From NCBI GenBank assembly GCA_001829415.1, contig MIBE01000052.1, positions 1-33,145 on the forward strand: a DNA stretch of 33,145 nucleotides, written 5' to 3'. The position numbers were made by a program, and so were the translations under genes. Source of the DNA: Spirochaetes bacterium GWF1_51_8. GTDB lineage: Bacteria > Spirochaetota > Brevinematia > Brevinematales > GWF1-51-8. This document shows positions 7,857 through 15,845 of the stretch, piece by piece. The first letter of the stretch is position 1, and the number at the start of each line of letters is the position of its first letter. The notes under the pieces are model-generated. The model worked only from the letters and a program-made list of their open reading frames with translations, ran no database searches and was not told the DNA's origin.

Positions 7857-9614
7857 ATGCGGAAACCGGTACTCATTTTATCTGCTGTCGTGTTTCTTGT
7901 CTCGTGCGACCTGGGCGAACCCCCGAGCCAGACGTTCTGGGACGGGCGGAAGGTACAGGTATATTTCACCCAGCCCGGGTATAACGCCGAATCCGCCGTG
8001 GACGCGAAGATACAAGAGAAGATAAAGCTGATGGTCGATTCCGCGAAGGAATCGGTCGATCTCTGCGTAATGGGACTTTCCGAGGATACGATCTTTAGCT
8101 GCGTGATCCGCGCATGGCTCCGGGGGGTGAAAGTCCGGTTCGTGGGCGATTTCGGCTACTTCACTTCCGACGAGTACCAGACGTTTGTCTCGCTCGGGAT
8201 TCCCTACCGGATCGGCAACGAAGAAAAGATCATGCATAACAAGTATATCATCATAGATAAACGCTATGTCGTCTGCGGCTCGGCGAATTTCACCGACACC
8301 GATATCTACCGAAACAACAACAACGTTCTCTTTATCGATTCGCCGGAGATAGCGGAATACTATACCGGCGACTTCGAGACCATGTTCGTCAAGGGGCTCT
8401 TCGGGAAGGACAAGACGGGGCAGTTTTTCGACGGGTTCACGAACAACGTGTTCCATCTCACGAACGCCGATCAGTCGGTGACCTACATATCCGTTCATTT
8501 CGCGCCCTACTACGGCGAGGACGCCCCGGCGGCGAAACGGATGGATCAGGTGTTCATGAGCCTGATCGACGGGGCAAACGAAAAGCTCTATTTCGCGATC
8601 TACGCGTTCACTCATGCTGATATCGCGAATAAGATGATCGCCGCCGCTAAGTTCAACAATATTAAAGTGTACGGCGTTTTCGATAAGACGTGGCACACCG
8701 GGAACAACGCTTCCACCCACCAACTCTTCATCGACGAGATCGGGAACACGCCGAATATCTTCGTGAAGTACGACGGCAACGACAACCATGTCATTGGGAA
8801 CACGTTAAGCGGAGAGAAATGCCACAATAAGTACATGGTGATCGATCCCGGCACGTCCAATTCGGTAGTTCTCACCGGTTCGATGAACTTCTCGAAGGCC
8901 GCGTCCTACAGCGGTAACGACGAGTACTATGTCATAATCCGCGATCCGTTCATCGTCGGCCTGTACGCCAAAAACTTCGAGTATATGTACTCGATCGGCA
9001 AGCACCCGACCAAAGACCTGAACGGCGATGCGATGCAGGCGTTGCGCGAGGTCACTATCAACGAAATCTGCTGGGGCGGAAGCATGGATATCGACGGCAA
9101 CTGGAAAGTTAACGATACGTTCATAGAGCTGAAGAACAATACTACCCGGCCGGTCAATATCTCGGGCTGGTTTATTTCCGGCGTCACGCTTGTCCAGAAG
9201 GGGCATTACTACAAACTCTATATCTTTCCCGAGGGGACTGTGATCCAGCCGGGCGGGTGCCATGTGCTGACCTACACGACGAACTACGCCTATACTCTCG
9301 TGCCCGGCGCGAATACGTTCGAGCACCTCTTTTTCTATCACCCGCAGGATCACGCGTTTATCGAGATGTGGCTGAAAGACAAGAACGGGACGATTGTGGA
9401 TAAAGCGGGCTACTTCTCGGGCGGAGCGCTCGCGCCTCTGCACGGCGACATCTTAAACGACGGTACGCCGTCGGCATATGTGAAGTCGATGGTGCGGAAC
9501 GGGACGAACGACGGCACGGTGATCGGGAATTGGGCGACATGCAATATCAATCTGGCTAAAACGCTGACACCGTTATACAGGCTGAATACCTATGCGACAC
9601 CGGGACTGAATTGA
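7857..9614 (+). CDS. Phospholipase D-superfamily nuclease-like lipoprotein with C-terminal LTD
   Basis: This 585-residue lipoprotein has lipobox LVSC (Cys17). It carries two intact HKD motifs: H127-x-K129-x4-D134 followed by GSANFT, and H323-x-K325-x4-D330 followed by GSMNFS, enough for a complete active site in one chain. The family includes nucleases (Nuc-like), phospholipases and transferases acting through a phosphohistidine. Residues about 399-585 form a lamin-tail-like domain (INEICWGGS, FIELKNNT, ISGWFISG). An LTD fusion together with neighbouring nucleases and nucleotidases favours a nuclease over a lipase. It is translated directly after the LTD lipoprotein (1 nt gap, GGAGG inside that gene). 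It is probably anchored in a periplasmic or outer-surface membrane leaflet. Confidence 0.85.
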   Translation: MRKPVLILSAVVFLVSCDLGEPPSQTFWDGRKVQVYFTQPGYNAESAVDAKIQEKIKLMVDSAKESVDLCVMGLSEDTIFSCVIRAWLRGVKVRFVGDFGYFTSDEYQTFVSLGIPYRIGNEEKIMHNKYIIIDKRYVVCGSANFTDTDIYRNNNNVLFIDSPEIAEYYTGDFETMFVKGLFGKDKTGQFFDGFTNNVFHLTNADQSVTYISVHFAPYYGEDAPAAKRMDQVFMSLIDGANEKLYFAIYAFTHADIANKMIAAAKFNNIKVYGVFDKTWHTGNNASTHQLFIDEIGNTPNIFVKYDGNDNHVIGNTLSGEKCHNKYMVIDPGTSNSVVLTGSMNFSKAASYSGNDEYYVIIRDPFIVGLYAKNFEYMYSIGKHPTKDLNGDAMQALREVTINEICWGGSMDIDGNWKVNDTFIELKNNTTRPVNISGWFISGVTLVQKGHYYKLYIFPEGTVIQPGGCHVLTYTTNYAYTLVPGANTFEHLFFYHPQDHAFIEMWLKDKNGTIVDKAGYFSGGALAPLHGDILNDGTPSAYVKSMVRNGTNDGTVIGNWATCNINLAKTLTPLYRLNTYATPGLN

Positions 9615-9624
9615 GGGGAATATC

Positions 9625-11118
9625 ATGCGGGCATTTTTCTTTCTCGTTTTCACTGTTTTTATTATGGGATGCGCTCCGAAAGCGCACCTGGTGATCCTGC
9701 ACACGGGCGATACGCTTTCGCAGTTCTTCCCGTCGTCAAAGGACTCCGGTGATCTCGGCGGCGCAGTCCGTCTGAAGACATATATAGAAGAGATACGCGG
9801 CGCTTATCCTGAAATGCTGATTTTCGATTCAGGCGGCATCCTTCCCGGATCGGTGTACGCGTCGGTCTATAAAGGACTTGTCAATATCGAAGTGATGAAC
9901 GCGATGGGGTACAGCGCGATCAACCTCGGGCACCACGAGTTCGACTATGGGATGGACAACCTCTACATCCTCGACGATATCGCCAAGTTCCCGTTCCTCT
10001 CGCTCAACCTTGTCGACAAGGGAACGACAAACTCCCATTTCATGCCTTACTTTATCACGAACATCTCCGGGACGAAGATTGTCGTGATCGGGATCGCGAT
10101 TCCCGACCAGGGTCTGTACAACCGTGAAGTCGCCGAACAGATCGATATCCTTCCGCCGGAATTGATGCTGAATCACCTGATAAAGAACTTGAAGCTCGCC
10201 GAAACGAACGACATCCTGATCTGCCTGAGCTATCTCGGGTTCGACCGGAATATCGCGCTCGCGGAAGGCTTCCCGGAACTCGATATCATCCTTTCGGGAT
10301 ACGGCGATACCAAGACGATTGTGCCGTTCATCCGAAATAACACGTTCATCGTACAGAGCGGCAAGAACAGTTCCTATGTCGGGAAGATCGACCTCGAACT
10401 TTCTCAGGGCAAGATAGAAAGTTTCAAGTACGAACTCGTCCCGCTCGATAAAAGCATCTCCGACTCGAAATGGGTGCTGACCTACCTCAACGATAAGATG
10501 GAATATATCAACCAGAAGATGATGGAAAAGGTCTGCGACAGTATGCAGACCCTCGATTCCTCGAAGGTGCGTTCGTTCCCCACACCGCTCGGGAATATGG
10601 TAGCCGATATTATGGCCGCGGCGGCAGGCGCCGATATCGCGCTGATCAACGCCGGAGCGATCCGGGACTCGATCCCGATGGGGACGGTCAGGCTGAGCGA
10701 TCTTTTCCAGATGATGCCTTACGAGAACTATTTAGTCAAGGGCAAAGTGAGCGGGTCGATCCTCAAGGAGATTATTAAGAAAGGGGTCGATAAACGCGGT
10801 TCCGGCGGGTTTCTCTGCATTTCCAAAGGGCTGACGGTCACGATAGAAACGAATAAAGAGGTCACGGTGAAGTTCAATAACGTACCTCTCGACGAGGATA
10901 AAAACTACCTTGTCGCATCGGCGGATTTCCTGTGGCTGGGCGGCGACGGGTATAACGAGTTCAAGAGCACGCCGGAAATGATCAACACGGGCATGCTTGT
11001 CCGCGACGCGCTGATCGCATACCTGAAGGGGATCGGGATGATCGACTCTCAGGTCGCCGACCCGTTAGACAGAATCGTGTTTATGAACGAGACGATCAAG
11101 AAGATTGAAATTAAATAG
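9625..11118 (+). CDS. 5'-nucleotidase-family lipoprotein lacking catalytic metal ligands (probable pseudoenzyme)
   Basis: This 497-residue lipoprotein has lipobox IMGC (Cys16). It has the full two-domain plan of UshA-type 5'-nucleotidases and aligns along its length with the next gene. The metallophosphatase site is eroded. Asp29 and His104 remain, but the partner His is Leu31, the bridging Asp is Gly71, the Asn of GNHE is His103, and the later ligand histidines are Tyr203, Tyr226 and Asp228. The C-terminal nucleoside-binding domain still shows NAGAIRDS, GxxGGFL and GGDGYNEF. It therefore cannot be expected to hydrolyse phosphate esters in the normal way but may still bind nucleosides. The frame is clean, so it is not a decayed pseudogene. 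GAGGGGA precedes the ATG. Confidence 0.85.
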   Translation: MRAFFFLVFTVFIMGCAPKAHLVILHTGDTLSQFFPSSKDSGDLGGAVRLKTYIEEIRGAYPEMLIFDSGGILPGSVYASVYKGLVNIEVMNAMGYSAINLGHHEFDYGMDNLYILDDIAKFPFLSLNLVDKGTTNSHFMPYFITNISGTKIVVIGIAIPDQGLYNREVAEQIDILPPELMLNHLIKNLKLAETNDILICLSYLGFDRNIALAEGFPELDIILSGYGDTKTIVPFIRNNTFIVQSGKNSSYVGKIDLELSQGKIESFKYELVPLDKSISDSKWVLTYLNDKMEYINQKMMEKVCDSMQTLDSSKVRSFPTPLGNMVADIMAAAAGADIALINAGAIRDSIPMGTVRLSDLFQMMPYENYLVKGKVSGSILKEIIKKGVDKRGSGGFLCISKGLTVTIETNKEVTVKFNNVPLDEDKNYLVASADFLWLGGDGYNEFKSTPEMINTGMLVRDALIAYLKGIGMIDSQVADPLDRIVFMNETIKKIEIK

Positions 11119-11132
11119 TTCCCGGAGGCAAT

Positions 11133-12620
11133 ATGCTGTTTCAGAGAACTTTCCGTTATTTTACAATTGCGTTATTCCTTTTCACTGCCGCGTGCGCCGG
11201 GGACAAGAAGATTGTTATCGTTCATTTTAACGATACGCATTCGAATATGTACCCGATCAAAAACAGCATGGATCAATATACCGGCGGTCTCGCACGCCGG
11301 GTGACGTTCGTGGAACTTATCCGCGCGAAGGAAAAGAACTTTTTACTCCTGCACGCGGGCGACATCCTCGCGGGGACGGTTTTCAGCTCTGTGTATAAAG
11401 GGACGATGGACATAGAGGTCATGAATAAGATGAAGTACGACGCCATGGTGATCGGGAACCATGAGTTCGACTACGGCTTAAGCAATATTCTGGCGTTAAA
11501 TGCGATGGCGGAATTCCCCATTCTTTCCGCGAACACGTTCGAGAAGGGCACGGGCAAAAACCTATTCATCCCTTATATCATTAAAAATATCGACGGGGTG
11601 AAGATCGTGATAGTCGGGCTGACTACCTCGAATGTCGGCACGATGAACCAGGACGTGATCTCGTCGCTCGACATCAAGGATGAGGCCTCGACATTGAAAG
11701 CGCTCCTTGATTCGTCGAAGCTGATGGAGACGAACGACATCCTGATTTGCCTGACGCACATGGGGATTGATATGGACAGGGAACTCGCGAAGGCCGTGCC
11801 CGCTATCGATCTGATTGTAGGCGGGCATACCCATACGGCGGCGTTCGTCCCGATACAGGAGAGCGGCACGCTGATCGTGCAGGCAGGTAACTACGGTATC
11901 TACGCGGGAGTGCTCGAACTTTTTGTCGGCGGCGGTAAGATCAGCAGCTTCAAGTACGACCTTGTGACAATCGATTCGAATACGTCGGAAGACCCCGAAA
12001 CCGTACTCTATATCTCCAATAAGAATGCCTCGTTCAAGGAACAGATGTCGGTGAAGATCTGCGATTCGGATTATTTCTTCCATCATTCCGGCATCCGCGA
12101 TGTCCAGCTTCCCCTCGGCAATTTTGTCGCCGATATTACATGGATGTCCGCTCCGGGCGCGGATTTCTCTATCCTCAACGCCGGCTCGATCCGTTCGCAG
12201 CTCACGAACGGTACGGTGACATTAGGCGACGTCGTCAATCTCTACCCGTTCGACAATACGCTCATGGTGCTGACCCTGCAGGGTAAATATATCCGCGAGA
12301 TCATGAATCAGGGTGTGCTGAACCAGGGCAAGGGTTCGTTCCTCTATTACTCGAAGGGAGTCAAGATCGTTTCCGGCGGTGACAGCCCGTCGAAGATCAC
12401 GTTCAACGGCAAACCGCTCGACGACCAGAAATTCTATAAGGTCGCGGTCACCGATTTCCTCGCGAAGGGCGGAGATAACTATCCGCAGTTTACAAACTAT
12501 ACTGCGAAGTACGATACGGAGAAAAATTTCCGCGACTTCATCATCGCGTACCTGAAAAAGATAAAAAAGATAGAAAAAAAGAAACTCGATATGACAGTTC
12601 GCGTGGTGATCCCGGAGTAA
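11133..12620 (+). CDS. 5'-nucleotidase / UshA-family lipoprotein, intact active site
   Basis: This 495-residue protein has a signal peptide and a relaxed lipobox (TAAC, Cys21). The metallophosphatase domain has every expected ligand: NDTH (D34, H36), GDILAGT (D77), GNHEFDYG (N109, H110), LTHMG (H209) and GGHTHT (H232, H234). The C-terminal domain has NAGSIRSQ, KGSFLYYSKG and GGDNYPQF for the nucleoside. Such enzymes remove the 5'-phosphate from extracytoplasmic nucleotides, and some also act on UDP-sugars or cyclic nucleotides. It lies 14 bp after its degenerate paralogue and in the same operon as nucleases, so it would process mononucleotides released upstream in the pathway. GGAGG precedes the ATG. 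Confidence 0.9.
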   Translation: MLFQRTFRYFTIALFLFTAACAGDKKIVIVHFNDTHSNMYPIKNSMDQYTGGLARRVTFVELIRAKEKNFLLLHAGDILAGTVFSSVYKGTMDIEVMNKMKYDAMVIGNHEFDYGLSNILALNAMAEFPILSANTFEKGTGKNLFIPYIIKNIDGVKIVIVGLTTSNVGTMNQDVISSLDIKDEASTLKALLDSSKLMETNDILICLTHMGIDMDRELAKAVPAIDLIVGGHTHTAAFVPIQESGTLIVQAGNYGIYAGVLELFVGGGKISSFKYDLVTIDSNTSEDPETVLYISNKNASFKEQMSVKICDSDYFFHHSGIRDVQLPLGNFVADITWMSAPGADFSILNAGSIRSQLTNGTVTLGDVVNLYPFDNTLMVLTLQGKYIREIMNQGVLNQGKGSFLYYSKGVKIVSGGDSPSKITFNGKPLDDQKFYKVAVTDFLAKGGDNYPQFTNYTAKYDTEKNFRDFIIAYLKKIKKIEKKKLDMTVRVVIPE

Positions 12621-12639
12621 CGCAAAAAAGGAGAAAGTA

Positions 12640-14250
12640 ATGAGACTGTGTTTATCATTTTTTATTCTGCTTATAACAGGCGCCGCCGCGGGCTTATCCG
12701 CCCAGGAAGGACCGGATATTATGCTTCCGCCGGAGCCCGAGGTAAAAGCGACGACGAACGAGAGTCCGCTCAAATCCCTCAAGCTGAAGGCTTACCTGAT
12801 GAATAAGTTCTATAAGATGGGCAACGGCGATCTGATGAACACCGACGGTTCTAGCTATGCGACTGTCGAGGATACGGACGACGAGTTCTTCCTCGGCTTC
12901 TCCGAAATCGGCGTCTCGGCCGAGGTGCAGGTACTCGACTATATCTTTATCGAAGCTGAAATCTCGCGCCCGGGTTACTGGGGTAACGACTCCCTCACGA
13001 CCGGCTCGCCGTACAACGCGTTTTATGTGTGGACGCTTTACAGCAAGTTCGACATCGCGCAGGCGGTATTCAATACGAAGGCGATGGCGCTCGATTTCAT
13101 TATCGGCCGTCAGCCCGTGGCGATAGTCGAAAGCGAGGTGCACAATAACTATGTTCTCGACGACACCCTCGACGCTTTCCTGCTCAATTTCGAGATGAAG
13201 GACATGGGGATCGGGGCGGCGCTCTTCCTCGACTTCTTCTCGCTCAATTCCCCTAACGGCGATATCTATACGTTAAAGTCGCCCCGTCACGACTATACAG
13301 TGCCTTACTTCAACGGCGACGTAAATATCTTCAAGGCCGGGCTCGTCCCGTACTGGAAGATGACCGGGAGCGCGGCGGATGCGGTCAAGACGCTCGCGGT
13401 GAGCCCGTACTTCCTTTTTTCACGGGTGGGGGCGACCGGCGACGGAACCTATAACATGGGCGGGTACGAGCGTTCGCGGATCGGCACCGAGGGCAATTTC
13501 GCCGACAACGACTGGCTGATGATCGCGGGCGCGGACATACTTTTCGAGATGGACGGGGTATCGCTCTTTTTCGAAGGGGCTTACTCGTTCGGGATCGACC
13601 GAAAGTCCACCGACAAGCCCAATGTCGATATTTCGGGCGTGATGCTCCATTTTTCAGGGGAAGCGGACATCCTCGAATGGCTGAATTTCGGCGCGGAGTT
13701 TGTCTACTCGAGCGGCGCGACCACCGACAAATACGGCAACTACCTCAACTACGGCTTTGTCTCCATGAAGGGCGACAAGGTCGGCGGATACATCTTCAGG
13801 AACTACTACGGGATTTACCCGTCGGCGTATGTGAACTATTCCGGCATCGACTTCAATCCTATCGAGGCGAAGCATAAAGCGCCGATTATGGCGGCATCCG
13901 CTAAGCTCGGGATCGAAAATCTCGACCTTTCCGGCGTAGCGCCCGGCAAGCAGGGATTGAACGCCTCAATCGAGGGATGGTTCTATATGGACACGAGCGC
14001 GACCTCGATGGATACGAATATCATTCTTCCCGCGAATATCTATGACGAACTGCGCCTCGGGCGGATGATGGGGATCGAGATCGATCTCGCGGTTTCGTAT
14101 GTGTTCAGCCAGGGCGTGTTCGAAGTGGGACTGGAAGGCGGAATGTTTATCCCCGGCCCGTTCTACGCTTATTACGCGAGCTTGGAAGAAGCGCCTTACG
14201 GCAACCAGCCCGCTTACGGGGTCGACCTGTTCACTTCATTGGAATTTTGA
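12640..14250 (+). CDS. Outer-membrane beta-barrel protein, possible porin
   Basis: This 536-residue protein has a cleavable signal peptide (AGLSAQ, no lipobox). The mature protein is full of alternating polar and aromatic strands separated by short turns, begins with LKLKAYLMNKFYK and ends VDLFTSLEF with the C-terminal Phe typical of proteins inserted by the BAM machinery. The pattern (IGVSAEVQVLDYIFIEAEI, DFIIGRQPV) recalls porins of the alginate-export type, but I cannot assign a named family. It is the only barrel among nine lipoproteins in the cluster, 19 bp after the 5'-nucleotidase and 10 bp before the next gene. The likely role is passage of nucleosides, nucleotides or oligonucleotides across the outer membrane. 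The substrate is inferred from context only. Confidence 0.75.
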   Translation: MRLCLSFFILLITGAAAGLSAQEGPDIMLPPEPEVKATTNESPLKSLKLKAYLMNKFYKMGNGDLMNTDGSSYATVEDTDDEFFLGFSEIGVSAEVQVLDYIFIEAEISRPGYWGNDSLTTGSPYNAFYVWTLYSKFDIAQAVFNTKAMALDFIIGRQPVAIVESEVHNNYVLDDTLDAFLLNFEMKDMGIGAALFLDFFSLNSPNGDIYTLKSPRHDYTVPYFNGDVNIFKAGLVPYWKMTGSAADAVKTLAVSPYFLFSRVGATGDGTYNMGGYERSRIGTEGNFADNDWLMIAGADILFEMDGVSLFFEGAYSFGIDRKSTDKPNVDISGVMLHFSGEADILEWLNFGAEFVYSSGATTDKYGNYLNYGFVSMKGDKVGGYIFRNYYGIYPSAYVNYSGIDFNPIEAKHKAPIMAASAKLGIENLDLSGVAPGKQGLNASIEGWFYMDTSATSMDTNIILPANIYDELRLGRMMGIEIDLAVSYVFSQGVFEVGLEGGMFIPGPFYAYYASLEEAPYGNQPAYGVDLFTSLEF

Positions 14251-14260
14251 GAGGAGATAG

Positions 14261-15826
14261 ATGACGAAACATAGAAAAGGGTATTCCGCCGCGATTTTCG
14301 CGCTCGTGCTGACAGCGCTTTTCGGCGCATGCGGAGAACCCCCCGCAGGCGAGGCCTACGACACGTTCGAGCTTTACTCGAGCGGGACACGCGGGGAACT
14401 CGCGCTCGCGATAGGCTCGGCGCAGACATATATCGATGCCGCGCTCCGCGATATCGCCGACCCGGGAATACTCGCCGCGCTCGACGCGGCCGCGTCGAAG
14501 GGAGTGACGGTTAAGATCGTGATCGACCGGAACTTTGCCGCATCGCTCGCTGGGATTTCCGCGCCGGTCTCGACCAACACCGGGAACACCTACGGCAACC
14601 TCGACAGCGACTTTTTCATTATCGACGGTATGATCTACCTTCTCTCGTCGCACAACATCGCCTCGGGCAATTTCCTCATGTTCAAGATGACCGACCGCGA
14701 TATGCTGAACAGTTTCCAGGGCGAGTTCGACCAGATGTTCCGCGACGGTCGTTTCGGATGGGGAAGCGACGTCTACGGGAAAAAGCTCCCGATGAACCTG
14801 ATCCAAACCTACTATATCAACGATAACTGGGTGGAACTTTACTTCCAGCCTATCGATAACGTGATCCAGCATATCAACGCGCGCCTCGGGCAGACCTCGA
14901 CGAAGATCGAGGCTTATTTGCGGAATCTCGACCATTCCGGGATCGCACTGATGCTGAACGACGTCCTGAACTCCTGTCCCGGAAGCCGGATCGATTTCGC
15001 TCCCGGCGCGATAGCCAAGCTGACCAACTACTCGTTCCTTCTGACTAACGGCGGCGGGGTGCTCCAGACTTCCTACGACTTTAATCTCATTTTCGCCGAT
15101 CTCGGTACGCCTTACCAGACATTTATACTGACGACGTTCGATCTGATGAGCGACGCGGATCAGCTGATGAACGACGGGACATGCCTGATCGTCACCGGGC
15201 CGTATGTGAAAACGGTCTACGATGCGGTCAAGGCCAAGACGTCCGGCGCGGCGGTATCCAATGTCACGATAGCGCCGGCTGCGATGAAAAACCCTGTCGT
15301 TTTCCACGACATCGTGATCAGCGAAATCCTCTGGAAGGGCGTCAAGCTCTCCGGCACCGACCTCGACTACGGCCCCTGTTTCATCGAGCTTAAGAATGTG
15401 ACCGCCGAGTATATCGACGCGGGCGGATATAGAATCATCATCACGAATAAAAACGTCCAGTCCGAACCGAACATTTTCACTATTCCGGGCGGGACGATCA
15501 TCAAGCCCGGCGGGCATTACACTATCGTTTCGCGGACGACGGTTTTCTCGAAGTACGACTATTTCTGGGAATGGATGTTCATGCGGCACGACGGCTTTAC
15601 AATGGTACTTCAGGACGACGCGGGGAGCAATATCGACCGCGCCGCCGATGTCAATACAGCCGCGTCGGCATATGGCGGCAACACCGGTATCCCGATGGAG
15701 CGCGATCTCGCGATGCCTATCGGCGACGGCACGCTTATCACAGAATGGTCGGCGGCGGGCACGATGCTGAACTATTTCCCGACCTATGCGGCGTTCGGGA
15801 ATATCGGCACTCCCGGCGACGATTAA
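14261..15826 (+). CDS. PLD-like lipoprotein without HKD residues, with C-terminal LTD (probable pseudoenzyme)
   Basis: This 521-residue lipoprotein has lipobox FGAC (Cys24). It follows the layout of the PLD protein at 7857 but both catalytic motifs are gone. Where the first HxKxxxxD should be, it has D115, D117 and D122 (YGNLDSDFFIID). Where the second should be, it has Y272, F274 and A279. Surrounding strands and helices are kept (for example FQGEFDQMF matching GDFETMF in the active paralogue). The C-terminal half carries the shared lamin-tail pattern (VISEILWKG, FIELKNVT, GGYRIIITN). The frame is uninterrupted and spacing is operon-like (10 bp before, 19 bp after), so a selected non-catalytic role such as binding nucleic acid or partners is more likely than decay. 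Confidence 0.75.
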   Translation: MTKHRKGYSAAIFALVLTALFGACGEPPAGEAYDTFELYSSGTRGELALAIGSAQTYIDAALRDIADPGILAALDAAASKGVTVKIVIDRNFAASLAGISAPVSTNTGNTYGNLDSDFFIIDGMIYLLSSHNIASGNFLMFKMTDRDMLNSFQGEFDQMFRDGRFGWGSDVYGKKLPMNLIQTYYINDNWVELYFQPIDNVIQHINARLGQTSTKIEAYLRNLDHSGIALMLNDVLNSCPGSRIDFAPGAIAKLTNYSFLLTNGGGVLQTSYDFNLIFADLGTPYQTFILTTFDLMSDADQLMNDGTCLIVTGPYVKTVYDAVKAKTSGAAVSNVTIAPAAMKNPVVFHDIVISEILWKGVKLSGTDLDYGPCFIELKNVTAEYIDAGGYRIIITNKNVQSEPNIFTIPGGTIIKPGGHYTIVSRTTVFSKYDYFWEWMFMRHDGFTMVLQDDAGSNIDRAADVNTAASAYGGNTGIPMERDLAMPIGDGTLITEWSAAGTMLNYFPTYAAFGNIGTPGDD

Positions 15827-15845
15827 CTCACGGCACGGAGGAAAC

